Shown here: positions 46,143 through 54,097 of the stretch, in pieces | Position numbering within the stretch: position 1 is the first letter of the stretch | Layout: each line of letters begins with the position of its first letter | Assembly (NCBI GenBank): GCA_016180425.1 | Contig: JACPBF010000006.1 | Span: 1-64,000, forward strand | DNA: 64,000 nucleotides | Direction: 5' to 3' | Origin: Elusimicrobiota bacterium | GTDB taxonomy: Bacteria; Elusimicrobiota; Elusimicrobia; 2-02-FULL-39-32 | Translations under genes and position numbers: made by a program | Notes under the pieces: model-generated | The model's input: only the letters and a program-made list of their open reading frames with translations | Databases searched by the model: none | What the model was told of the DNA's origin: nothing

Positions 46143-46814
46143 CTACTCAATTGGATATTGCAAATTAAGAAACTGTAAATCATTGGGTTCATCTATGTCA
46201 AAATATTCAGGCAAAAGATGAACTTTTAAATTTAATTTCTTCGCGTTCTGAAGCGTCTTTTTTAATACACAGGAACTAGACCAAGGAATATTTTGTATGA
46301 GCTTGGGAAACTTCACCCCCTGATTTAAAGCGATCAAATAATATCCTCCATCCAAACTTGGGCCTATTACCAGATCAGACTTCTTTAAGGCATGGAATGC
46401 CTCTTTAATATAGGCTAAGGGAAGACCGGGAGAATCTGAACCTATGAGGACTACAGTTTTCGCTCCTTCCCTAAAAGTATGGCTAAAAGCATGGATTAAC
46501 CGTTCACCTAAATCTTTTCCTTTTTGCAAAAAATATGGGATTTTATCCTGAAAATTTTTAAAAAATAATTTTTGAGAGATACTGGACTCGCTATTTTTAT
46601 CTCCCTTTAACCATTGGGGATTAGGAAAATTTGGATGAGCCTTATAAGCGATCTGAACTTTTAAAAATTTTAAAGAAGAAAACCTTTTATATAAATCTTG
46701 CGCCCAGCTTTTATAAGCGCCTGCCGCTTGCTCAAAAGTTAAAGGAGGAACCAGTCTGGTCTTAACTTCCCCGGCCACTGGCGCTTTAATAAAAATAACA
46801 AGTTGGCGATCCAT
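46143..46814 (-). CDS. Glycosyltransferase, TIGR04282 type (rSAM/selenodomain-associated transferase 1)
   Basis: A 223-residue nucleotidyl/glycosyltransferase-like enzyme of the TIGR04282 family. It shows FIKAPVAGEVKTRLVPPL near the N-terminus (substrate-binding Lys-Thr-Arg), VLIGSDSPGLP in the middle (metal-binding Asp), and VIGPSLDGGYYLIAL towards the C-terminus. All the usual residues are present. It is co-directional with the TIGR04283 gene. Role in arsenosugar biosynthesis is known only by association; without arsM nearby another glycoside is equally possible. Confidence 0.87.
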   Translation of the reverse strand: MDRQLVIFIKAPVAGEVKTRLVPPLTFEQAAGAYKSWAQDLYKRFSSLKFLKVQIAYKAHPNFPNPQWLKGDKNSESSISQKLFFKNFQDKIPYFLQKGKDLGERLIHAFSHTFREGAKTVVLIGSDSPGLPLAYIKEAFHALKKSDLVIGPSLDGGYYLIALNQGVKFPKLIQNIPWSSSCVLKKTLQNAKKLNLKVHLLPEYFDIDEPNDLQFLNLQYPIE

Positions 46815-46837
46815 TTTTTATTTCTTTTTTATTATAT

Positions 46838-46860
46838 AGTGAATTATTCGGGTTAGTGCA
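46838..46860 (-). repeat. Solo short motif CCCGAATAATTCACT
   Basis: Read on the minus strand, CTAACCCGAATAATTCACT matches the start of the element at the right window edge (15 bp identical to 63943-63957). It is in the gap between the glycosyltransferase and ccdA genes. Confidence 0.4.
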
Positions 46861-46862
46861 AT

Positions 46863-47591
46863 TTAGAGAGAAAACCTATAAAACCAACTGGGAAGATATT
46901 TTAAAAGAGTGGTCAGACGATTGCTAAAGATAAGCCCGCCAATAAATACCAATAGGAGTCCTGAAAATATTTCCCCTAAACGAATGAACCGCTTGTAACG
47001 ATTAAAGAACCTCAAGAAAATATTCATTCCAAAGCCGGCTAAAATAAAGGGAATTCCTAATCCAAGAGAATAAATCAGTAATAATAGAGTTCCCTGAACC
47101 ACAGTATTTTGAGTTGCGGCTAAAGCAAGGATCCCAGCCAAGATCGGGCCAATACAAGGGGTCCAGCCAAAGGCAAAAGCAAGCCCCATGAGAAAAGAAC
47201 CTAATAAGCCTATTGGAATTTTAGAAAGTTGAAATCTTTTTTCATAAAAAAGCCAGCGCAGTTTCAATAATCCCATGGTGTGCAAGCCAAAAAAAATGAT
47301 TAAAATCCCGGCAATTTTACTAATAACAGTTAAATATTGAGAGAGCCATTGTCCGGCTAAAGTTGCGGAAGCTCCCAATAAAGTAAAAACTAAAGAGAAT
47401 CCAGCTACAAAAGCTAAACTGCCAAACCCAACTTTTTTAACCAAAAAAGAATGGTCGGCCCCCTTGGAAATTTCCTCCAAAGATAAACCAGAAACAAAAG
47501 AGATATAGCCTGGGATTAGCGGCAACACACAAGGGGATAAAAAAGAAACTATCCCAGCTATAAAAGCTGTAAAAAAAGAGAGATGATCCAT
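46863..47591 (-). CDS. ccdA: CcdA-type thiol-disulfide transport membrane protein
   Basis: The 242-residue protein has six membrane segments. The two redox cysteines sit in FLSPCVLPLIPGYISF (near residue 21) and FGWTPCIGPILAGILA (near 144), the CcdA/DsbD pattern. It would pass reducing equivalents from cytoplasmic thioredoxin to periplasmic thiol proteins, for cytochrome c maturation or disulfide reduction. No cytochrome or thioredoxin-like partner is adjacent. A Cys-containing His-rich secreted protein (47777) is upstream on the same strand and might be a client. Confidence 0.92.
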   Translation of the reverse strand: MDHLSFFTAFIAGIVSFLSPCVLPLIPGYISFVSGLSLEEISKGADHSFLVKKVGFGSLAFVAGFSLVFTLLGASATLAGQWLSQYLTVISKIAGILIIFFGLHTMGLLKLRWLFYEKRFQLSKIPIGLLGSFLMGLAFAFGWTPCIGPILAGILALAATQNTVVQGTLLLLIYSLGLGIPFILAGFGMNIFLRFFNRYKRFIRLGEIFSGLLLVFIGGLIFSNRLTTLLKYLPSWFYRFSL

Positions 47592-47716
47592 ATCCTTCCT
47601 TTAAGCTAAAAACTACCCCTATTTTACTAACAGCATCTTGTTTTAGCTGTTATATCCAAATATTCACTTGTTTGCTCAACACCTTCATAAATGAATATTC
47701 AAACTATAAGTACAAA

Positions 47717-47765
47717 ACTCCAGAACCAACGTTGGTTTTAAGCTATTCAATGTTGGTTCTGGAGT
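47717..47765. terminator. Terminator-like inverted repeat between ccdA and the His-rich gene
   Basis: ACTCCAGAACCAAC (47717-47730) and GTTGGTTCTGGAGT (47752-47765) form a 14-bp perfect stem with a 21-base loop, 11 bp after the stop of the gene at 47777. T-runs are short on both sides (CTTTTT on the + side). It probably ends the His-rich gene transcript. Confidence 0.55.
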
Positions 47766-47776
47766 ACAAACTTTTT

Positions 47777-48394
47777 CTATTTTAAAGGTACCATGTTGTT
47801 TTGGCTGTCATAAGTGAATCTGGGTTTTCCATTGACTTTATGAATTAATACTTTATTAATGGAAATCGTTCCATCCTCTGCCTTATCCGCATAAAAGTCT
47901 AAATCTAACTTTGATTTTCCATTCACTTCTTGAAAATCAGCGCAGGCAAAACAAACTTTATTCGCCTGTAACATGCAAATTTTCGATTTATGGACTTTGA
48001 TCAATGTAAGATTCCATTCTTTATTCGCAACCTCATCTTTAATGGTATAGACCCCGCCTGTTTTAGCTGATGCCTGATCCACATAATCTTTTACAATTTT
48101 CTCATATTGATCCTGAAACGCTTTTTCCTTAACTCCTTTTTTAGGATGCTCTTTAGGATGTTCTTTTTTTTCTTTAGGGCTCTCTTTAGCTGTCGCATCT
48201 CCTGACTTTCCCTCTGATTGCGGATGCTCTTTACCCATATCGGAATGTTCTTTCTTTACATCAGAAGATTGAGTTTGAGGAGTTGGGTGTTCAGCTCCTG
48301 TAGGATGTTCATGCGGATGTTCAGCCGCTTTTATTGGAAACACCCCAACCGCAAATAATAAACTAAAGACCATCAATGTGCTTCGCTTATTCAT
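47777..48394 (-). CDS. Secreted His/Glu/Lys-rich protein, probable metal binding
   Basis: The start at 48394 (205 residues) is preceded by GAGGAGGAG; the frame also opens at 48421. A signal peptide (STLMVFSLLFAVGVFPIKAA) is followed by a low-complexity segment of about 75 residues with repeated EHP/KEHP motifs (EHPHEHPTGAEHP, KKEHPKEHPKKG). A folded C-terminal domain follows (about 100-205: YTIKDEVANKEWNLTLIKVH, ICMLQANKVCFACADF with three Cys). His-rich secreted segments commonly hold Zn, Cu or Ni. The C-terminal domain looks like those occurring in other secreted metal-related proteins, but I cannot name it. ccdA downstream could keep its cysteines reduced. Confidence 0.78.
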   Translation of the reverse strand: MNKRSTLMVFSLLFAVGVFPIKAAEHPHEHPTGAEHPTPQTQSSDVKKEHSDMGKEHPQSEGKSGDATAKESPKEKKEHPKEHPKKGVKEKAFQDQYEKIVKDYVDQASAKTGGVYTIKDEVANKEWNLTLIKVHKSKICMLQANKVCFACADFQEVNGKSKLDLDFYADKAEDGTISINKVLIHKVNGKPRFTYDSQNNMVPLK

Positions 48395-48501
48395 ACAAGT
48401 TCTCTCCTCCTCTAATTTCATTAAAGGCTGTTCATGCCTTCACAGCCATCTCTTTTTTACTTCTTGTTAAGTAGATTACACTTATAAAAAATTATTTGGA
48501 T

Positions 48502-49494
48502 TTAAGAATGTTTTTTATAAATCCTGGCTAAAGTATAGTCCGAAGTAGGGTTTCCATCAATTTCCACATAGGGTTGAGAAATAAAATTAAGAGCAGGCCC
48601 ATTTTGTTTTGGTTCAAGAACGATTTCTCTGCCAGTGGTAAACAAAATACGGTCTGAGTCTAAATTGCCAAAAAAATAGTTTGCTTTATTGGAATTCTTC
48701 CAGGCTTCAGAAATATCTACAGGTATCCACCCAAGCTCATCGTTATAAAATTCTGCCCAACAATGATAAGTTCTGGAAAGATCGCCCTCGCTTTCTTTTG
48801 GCAAAGGGACCCCCATGTGAAACCTTGCCGGAATATGAACTGCTCTGGCTAATGAAATAAATAAGGAATGGAAATCAGTGCAGTTGCCTTTACCTACTTT
48901 GCAGGCATAAACTGCATCGCCCCTTCCCCATCCTGCGCCAGATTTATCGTATTTCATAAACTTAAGAACATATTGATAAATGGCTCTTGCTTTTTCTAAA
49001 GGGTCGCTAATTCCTTTGGTATTCTCCTCTGCAATTCTTTTAATTTCAGCATCGGCACTTTCCAATCCTCTAGGTTCCAAAAATTGAGAAATTGAACTTT
49101 TTTCAACCTTCTTAAAGTCCAGAGAACTATTTTTTTTAGACTCAGGGCTTTGTTCTTTTCTTAAAACTTGATAACTTACTTTAATATTAAAAATTCCTGC
49201 TTCCACAGGTTCCCTATTTTCAAAAAATAAAAATCTATTTTTATAATTAGGCTCCTCGCTTATTTTATAAGGAAGATCAGATTCTATTTTTAAGATTTTA
49301 GTGCTTTGGTAAAAATCTTGGGCTGGGATAGGCATCCAAACTTTAATGTTCTTAATCCTAGAAGTTACAGGAATGTTCAATTTTTCCAGAATGACGACTG
49401 ATCGGGCTGAGTTTTTTAATGTGCTTATTAAGTAGGGTGGGAAAAGAGTTAAATAAAGAAAAACAAAAATAAAAAATTTTCTTTGCGCAAACAT
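48502..49494 (-). CDS. Secreted transglutaminase-like cysteine protein
   Basis: A 330-residue protein with an N-terminal membrane/signal segment (FFIFVFLYLTLFPPYLI), a strand-rich N-domain, and a transglutaminase-core domain at about 170-275. The catalytic triad is visible: Cys in VGKGNCTDFHSLFISL, His in TYHCWAEFYND, and Asp in WIPVDISEA. Such domains act as cysteine proteases, amidases or crosslinkers. It is expected in the periplasm. It is co-directional with the His-rich gene, 107 bp upstream. Confidence 0.87.
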   Translation of the reverse strand: MFAQRKFFIFVFLYLTLFPPYLISTLKNSARSVVILEKLNIPVTSRIKNIKVWMPIPAQDFYQSTKILKIESDLPYKISEEPNYKNRFLFFENREPVEAGIFNIKVSYQVLRKEQSPESKKNSSLDFKKVEKSSISQFLEPRGLESADAEIKRIAEENTKGISDPLEKARAIYQYVLKFMKYDKSGAGWGRGDAVYACKVGKGNCTDFHSLFISLARAVHIPARFHMGVPLPKESEGDLSRTYHCWAEFYNDELGWIPVDISEAWKNSNKANYFFGNLDSDRILFTTGREIVLEPKQNGPALNFISQPYVEIDGNPTSDYTLARIYKKHS

Positions 49495-49520
49495 TATAGA
49501 ACGTTACTAATGGCGTGTCC

Positions 49521-49600
49521 TGTTATGAAAATAAGCAATAAGTCGTTTATATTGCGTATTTCCATGCTTCAGGATGTGCGCCAGCACATGACAACTAATG
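49521..49600 (+). repeat. 80-bp dispersed repeat, family B copy 2
   Basis: Same length and ends as 43361-43440. Here ATGTGC and GCACAT around GCCA form a clean hairpin; in copy 1 the stem is partly lost. It lies between the transglutaminase-like and citrate synthase genes. Confidence 0.75.
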
Positions 49601-49666
49601 CTCTTTTACAGTGATGATCATTAAGAAAAAATTGTAAAGTCATCCCTTAAGACTTTACATAAGAGA

Positions 49667-50845
49667 TCATCTATTTGCTATAGAAATAAAAGGAAGGTCT
49701 AATGCTCCTCGATATTCAGCCCGAGGCCGAATCAGACGATTATCCCCAATCTGCTCTAAATAGTGAGCGCTCCAGCCAGCAATACGGCTCATCACAAACA
49801 TTGGGGTAAACAAATCTATGGGTATCCCTGCGCAATAGAGCAGGGTTGCAGAATAGAAATCCACATTAGAGGGCAGTTTCTTGGCTTGGGTCACAATCCC
49901 TTCAATTTTTTTAGAGATCTCAAAAAGTTTTTCGTTTCTGGTTTTTTTACATACTTTTTCTGCCATCTCTTTTAAAAGCGGGGATCTTGGGTCCAGCGCT
50001 TTATAAACCCTATGTCCAAAACCCATAATTTTTTTCTTTTCCTTAAATGCGGTTTCAAGATACGCCTCCACATTAGAAACCGCTCCAACCTCTAAAAGCA
50101 TCTTTAAAACCTGTTCGTTCGCTCCGCCGTGCAATGGTCCTTTTAAAGCTCCGATCGCTGTGGTGATCCCTGAATAATAATCTGAAAGAGTGGAGGCTGT
50201 TACCCTCAAAGCAAAAGTAGAAGCATTGAGCTCATGATCCGCAAGCAATACAAGATATAAATTAAAGGCTTCAGCGCTCAATGGTTCCGGCTTTTTTCCG
50301 GATAACATATAAAGAAAATTTTCAGAATGGGTAAGATTTTGATCTGGCTCAACTGGAGTTTTCCCATTCCGAATCCTATCCCAAGCAGCAATGATGGTGG
50401 GGGTTTGAGCAATGCTCTTAATGCTCTTTTTTAAATTTGAATCAAAATTCACTTGATCCGCGTCTGGATCAAAAAAAGCTAAAGCTGAAACCATAGTTCT
50501 TAAAACAGTCATGGGATGAATTGTTTTTGGGATGGAATTCATTCTTTCAATAAATTTTTCCGGACATTTTCTTTCCTGCGCTAACTGTTGAGAGAATGCT
50601 TTAAGTTCCTGAGAATTCGGCAGCTTCTTAAATAAAAGAAGATAAATAATTTCTTCAAAGGTAGTTTGATTGGCTAAATCATTGATGGAATATCCTCTAT
50701 AAATAAGGCGGGAACGCGGGCCATCAATAAAACAGATGGAAGATTCTGTGGCAACCATATCTTCTAAACCAGAGTGAGAGGGAGAAAGTGTTTTTGAATT
50801 TTTAAGCTCAGCCATTGAATTATTCGCATCTAATGCAACTGCCAT
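49667..50845 (-). CDS. gltA: Citrate synthase
   Basis: A 392-residue cytoplasmic enzyme condensing acetyl-CoA with oxaloacetate. Catalytic residues are visible: His in LLADHELNASTFALRV (near 203), His in GPLHGGANEQVL (near 239), the CoA/oxaloacetate-binding GFGHRVYKALDPR (near 276-288) and Asp in VDFYSATLLYCAG. The length fits the short, dimeric (type II-like) form rather than the 430-residue proteobacterial hexameric form. A methylcitrate synthase function cannot be excluded. Upstream on the same strand is the 2-oxoacid:ferredoxin oxidoreductase, giving a TCA-cycle/carbon-fixation context. Confidence 0.94.
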   Translation of the reverse strand: MAVALDANNSMAELKNSKTLSPSHSGLEDMVATESSICFIDGPRSRLIYRGYSINDLANQTTFEEIIYLLLFKKLPNSQELKAFSQQLAQERKCPEKFIERMNSIPKTIHPMTVLRTMVSALAFFDPDADQVNFDSNLKKSIKSIAQTPTIIAAWDRIRNGKTPVEPDQNLTHSENFLYMLSGKKPEPLSAEAFNLYLVLLADHELNASTFALRVTASTLSDYYSGITTAIGALKGPLHGGANEQVLKMLLEVGAVSNVEAYLETAFKEKKKIMGFGHRVYKALDPRSPLLKEMAEKVCKKTRNEKLFEISKKIEGIVTQAKKLPSNVDFYSATLLYCAGIPIDLFTPMFVMSRIAGWSAHYLEQIGDNRLIRPRAEYRGALDLPFISIANR

Positions 50846-50885
50846 AATTTATTAATTATACTCAAGTTTTGCGCTCAAGATCAAC

Positions 50886-50908
50886 CTTGAACCCGAATTT
50901 TTGTATTA
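50886..50908 (+). repeat. Solo arm of the family A repeat
   Basis: AACCCGAATTTTTGTATTAGG resembles the arm of the family A element (AACCCGTATTTTGCATTAGG). No partner arm or core follows. It lies between citrate synthase and the oxidoreductase genes, suggesting a relic or a shared terminal sequence. Confidence 0.45.
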
Positions 50909-51008
50909 GGAAATCAAATTTGATGGATAATGTGCTGCATAGATAAGAAAGGAGGGCTGAAAAAAATTACAAAAAAGCAATGATTCTAAAAATTATTTTT
51001 GGTCAAAC

Positions 51009-51869
51009 TTAAGAGAACTGATCAAACAATTTATCTATAGAACCTTTGCCGGATTTGTTTTGCACAGATTGTGAAAGATTCTTTAAAGTGGTTCCAAGAT
51101 CTTCTCTGCCAGATTCAAAAAAAACGCCCAGATAAACTTTTCCTTTTATTTGCCAAAGATCTAAAGCGGATTTTTTATTATGAACATCATGCTCCTCTGG
51201 AATATTGACAATTCTTTCACGGTAATATTTGTAGGTATCATTAAAAACAGTACAAGGGCTTATGGAATGCACAAAAGAAAAACCTTTATGTTTTATTGCC
51301 TTAACAAATAAATCAGTCATTTGATCAATGGCGCCGGAAAAAGCCCGTGCAACAAAAGAAACATCATAAGCTAAGGACAAAGCTACTGGGTTTAAATTTT
51401 CTTCTTGCACCCCATAAGGCAAAGCTTTTAAATGAAAATCAGGGGAAGTGGTGGGAGAACCTTGTCCTTTAGTTAATCCATAAGTGGAGTTGTCCATCAT
51501 GATATAGGTCATGTCCACATTCCGTCTAGCTGCATGAGGGAAATGGCCTCCGCCAATAGCTAAACCATCTCCATCGCCGCCCACTGCAATCACTTCCAAA
51601 TTTGGATTAGCTAATTTTATGCCTGTAGCAGTAGGCAAAACCCGTCCATGCACTCCATGAAAACCATAACATTTAGTAAAAATAGGAAGTCTGCCTGAAC
51701 AACCAATGCCTGAAACAATCACGGTATTTTTTAAATCTAAATCCATTATAAGGCAAGCTCTATAAATGGCAGAAAGCACCCCAAAATCCCCGCAGCCAGG
51801 ACACCAGACTGGGTTTACCTTACTTTTAATATCAGCAACTGATTGCACGTGCGTATTTACATTAGCCAT
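51009..51869 (-). CDS. korB: 2-oxoacid:ferredoxin oxidoreductase, beta (TPP-binding) subunit
   Basis: A 286-residue subunit with NPVWCPGCGDFGVLSAIYR (Fe-S or structural CxxC) near the N-terminus and SGIGCSGRLP. The TPP/Mg-binding motif is GGDGDGLAIGGGHF followed by NVDMTYIMMDNSTYGLTKGQ. It accepts electrons from 2-oxoglutarate or pyruvate oxidative decarboxylation and reduces ferredoxin. Its start is 5 bp after the stop of the alpha subunit. Which 2-oxoacid is used cannot be told from the sequence; a 2-subunit layout is more often 2-oxoglutarate. Confidence 0.92.
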   Translation of the reverse strand: MANVNTHVQSVADIKSKVNPVWCPGCGDFGVLSAIYRACLIMDLDLKNTVIVSGIGCSGRLPIFTKCYGFHGVHGRVLPTATGIKLANPNLEVIAVGGDGDGLAIGGGHFPHAARRNVDMTYIMMDNSTYGLTKGQGSPTTSPDFHLKALPYGVQEENLNPVALSLAYDVSFVARAFSGAIDQMTDLFVKAIKHKGFSFVHSISPCTVFNDTYKYYRERIVNIPEEHDVHNKKSALDLWQIKGKVYLGVFFESGREDLGTTLKNLSQSVQNKSGKGSIDKLFDQFS

Positions 51870-51874
51870 GATTT

Positions 51875-53602
51875 TTAAGTTTTAGTAATAACTTCCTCAA
51901 TTTTATTTAAGATCTCTTCCGGGGTAAAAGGCATGCCAGCGCATTTGTTTAAACGAATCGTTGGGATTAAATATTTTGCTCGAATAATCTGATTGAACTG
52001 TCCTGTAAAATTCAGTTCAGGTACGATCACCTGCTGCACGGAACTTAAAAAATTGCGAATCTCTTCATCTGGCAAAGGATGCAGCATTTTTACCTGCAAA
52101 GCAGCTACTTCATACCCAAGTTGATTTGCCTTGCGAATCGCCTCTTCAATAGGCCCTTCTGTAGAACCCCAAGAAAGAATGCCCACTTTAGCCTGTTCAT
52201 CTCCAAAACGGCGTGTAAATCCCTTTTCTTTTGCTATGTATTCTAATTTTTTATGTCTTTTAGTAGTCATTCTAAAATGGTTAGCAGGCGTATAAGTAGG
52301 ATATCCATGTTCATTATGTTCTAATCCAGTCGCCACGTAAGTTGAAGAATCTTTGCCTGGAAGAGCCACAGGAGAAACCCCATTATCTGTAATTTGATAT
52401 CTTAAATATTCCCCAGCGCTGCTGCCATTCGCCTTGATTCTATCCCATACTGGAATGGTGTTTAATTTAGGTCTTGTGTAGGTTTGTGTTCTTTGGGAAA
52501 GAGACTGGTCTGAAAGCATGATTACAGGGATCTGATATTTTTCCGCAATATTAAATGCTTTAATAATTCCAAAAAAACAATCTTTTACATTTGCTGGAGC
52601 CATCACCACTCTTGGAGCTTCTCCATGTCCGCCAAAAACCGCTTGCATTAAATCAGATTGTTCTGTTTTTGTAGGAAGCCCTGTGGAAGGGCCGCCGCGC
52701 TGGCAATCTATAATTACAATTGGAGTTTCTGTCATGGAAGAAAGTCCTAGAGCTTCCAACATTAAAGAAAAACCAGGGCCGCTGGTTGCTGTCATTGCTT
52801 TAGCCCCTGCAAAAGAAGCTCCAATACAAGAGATCACAGCAGCAATCTCATCTTCAGTTTGAATCGCGACCCCGTCAAATTTTGGCAGCTGTTTTTGCAT
52901 AAATTCTAAAATTTCAGAAGCAGGCGTAATAGGATACCCTGCATAATAACGACAGCCCGCATGGAGTGCTCCTGCAGCCATCGCTTCATTGCCAGACATC
53001 ATCAGCTTAGAAGTTTTTAGCTCTCTGGGCTTAACTGCAAAATCTTTAAGCACGCTATTTTTTAAAGCCCAGGACCAGCCTGATTCTAAAGCTTTTAAAT
53101 TAGCTTCAATTACGTTTTCAGGCTTATGTTGAAACTGTTCTTTAACCACTTGTTTAACTGATTCTAAGGGAAGGCCTAGAATTTCAGCAACAACCCCCAT
53201 GGCAACCACATTTTTAGCTTTTTTATTTCCGGCATCCTTTTGAGCTAAAGAGATAAATGGCACTCCATAAGCCTGTTCTTTATACATATCCTCCGCCATA
53301 AAAACATCAGCATCAAAAATTAAAAGTCCTTCTGCTTTTAAATCTTTCCCATGCATTTTAAGACATTCTTCATCATAAGCAATCAGAACATCCAGGTTGG
53401 TCCCTTGAGAAAGCACTGGATGGTTGCCCATTCGCACCTGAAACATCGCTTGACCGCCTTTGATTTCCGCAGGGTTGGTTCTAAAGGTAAATACATCGTA
53501 TTGAGAACGGGCTAAGGCGAGAGTAATCATTTCCCCAGTAGAAATAACACCGGTCGTTGTGCCGGTATCCCCTCCTACCCGAATGGTTAGATTGTTAGGC
53601 AT
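51875..53602 (-). CDS. korA: 2-oxoacid:ferredoxin oxidoreductase, fused gamma-alpha subunit
   Basis: A 575-residue fusion. Residues 1-185 form the gamma domain (RVGGDTGTTTGVISTGEMIT, RMGNHPVLSQGTNLDVLIAY), and 200-575 the alpha domain with AAGALHAGCRYYAGYPITPA, the substrate/TPP-pyrimidine motif YPITP. It works with the beta subunit downstream for CoA-dependent 2-oxoacid oxidation or, in reverse, reductive carboxylation. No ferredoxin-like delta subunit is encoded, so ferredoxin must come from elsewhere. The 170-bp upstream region is shared with the divergent MntA-like gene. Confidence 0.92.
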   Translation of the reverse strand: MPNNLTIRVGGDTGTTTGVISTGEMITLALARSQYDVFTFRTNPAEIKGGQAMFQVRMGNHPVLSQGTNLDVLIAYDEECLKMHGKDLKAEGLLIFDADVFMAEDMYKEQAYGVPFISLAQKDAGNKKAKNVVAMGVVAEILGLPLESVKQVVKEQFQHKPENVIEANLKALESGWSWALKNSVLKDFAVKPRELKTSKLMMSGNEAMAAGALHAGCRYYAGYPITPASEILEFMQKQLPKFDGVAIQTEDEIAAVISCIGASFAGAKAMTATSGPGFSLMLEALGLSSMTETPIVIIDCQRGGPSTGLPTKTEQSDLMQAVFGGHGEAPRVVMAPANVKDCFFGIIKAFNIAEKYQIPVIMLSDQSLSQRTQTYTRPKLNTIPVWDRIKANGSSAGEYLRYQITDNGVSPVALPGKDSSTYVATGLEHNEHGYPTYTPANHFRMTTKRHKKLEYIAKEKGFTRRFGDEQAKVGILSWGSTEGPIEEAIRKANQLGYEVAALQVKMLHPLPDEEIRNFLSSVQQVIVPELNFTGQFNQIIRAKYLIPTIRLNKCAGMPFTPEEILNKIEEVITKT

Positions 53603-53630
53603 AATAATAATTATAGCAGACCATCATGGT

Positions 53631-53677
53631 TTGTCAAGTTAAGAAACCTGACTATTTTGTCAAGTTTCTTTACTTGA
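53631..53677. promoter_or_regulatory. Direct and inverted repeat in the divergent korA/mntA-like promoter region
   Basis: TTGTCAAGTT occurs at 53631-53640 and 53658-53667. TCAAGTTAAGAAAC (53634-53647) and GTTTCTTTACTTGA (53664-53677) are inverted repeats with one mismatch. It could be a repressor site or a hairpin; no regulator is named. Confidence 0.4.
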
Positions 53678-53740
53678 TTTTGAAAAACTATTCCTCTCTT
53701 GATGTGTAATGGTATTTAAAAACTTGCTGACTAAGTCTTA

Positions 53741-53772
53741 AACTTTTTATAAAATTTTTGTAACATTGTTAC
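53741..53772. promoter_or_regulatory. Conserved 25-bp box, copy 3, directly before the MntA-like start codon
   Basis: Starts AACTTTTTATAA and has TGTAAC at 53759-53764; only two mismatches to the copy at 35637. An inverted TGTTAC follows (53767-53772), giving GTAACATTGTTAC, nearly palindromic, and it ends at the start codon. Unlike the other copies the distance to the start codon is minimal. Confidence 0.5.
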
Positions 53773-54090
53773 ATGAACACCAAAAACACTAACACCCCAA
53801 AGATTAAAATAGATCGAAAATGGGTGTCCAATTTTTGCCAAAAAAATCACATAAAAAAGTTGGCATTATTTGGATCTGTTTTAAGACAAGATTTCAACCC
53901 AGAGAGCGATATTGATATTCTTGTGGAGTTTGAGCCTGGACACGTTCCAGGCCTAGCATTCTTTAAGCTAGAAGATGAGCTCTCAACCCTCTTAGGAAGA
54001 AAAGTAGATCTCAATACCCCTAATTTCCTTAGCCCTTTGATAAGAAGTCAAGTCCTCAGCCAATCACATATAGAATATGACGCAGCATAA
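53773..54090 (+). CDS. MntA-like minimal nucleotidyltransferase (orphan)
   Basis: The 105-residue protein has the nucleotidyltransferase signature LALFGSVLRQDFNPESDIDILVEF (in parts LALFGSVLRQDF and SDIDILVEF), with GS...R and the DxD aspartates, plus a C-terminal Asp in KVDLNTPNFL. In MntA/HepT modules the MntA adenylyltransferase inactivates the HEPN ribonuclease HepT. No HEPN gene follows; the next gene is on the other strand 7 bp away. Many orphan copies exist and their substrate is unknown. It is preceded by the 25-bp box. Confidence 0.83.
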   Translation: MNTKNTNTPKIKIDRKWVSNFCQKNHIKKLALFGSVLRQDFNPESDIDILVEFEPGHVPGLAFFKLEDELSTLLGRKVDLNTPNFLSPLIRSQVLSQSHIEYDAA

Positions 54091-54097
54091 TCCGGGT

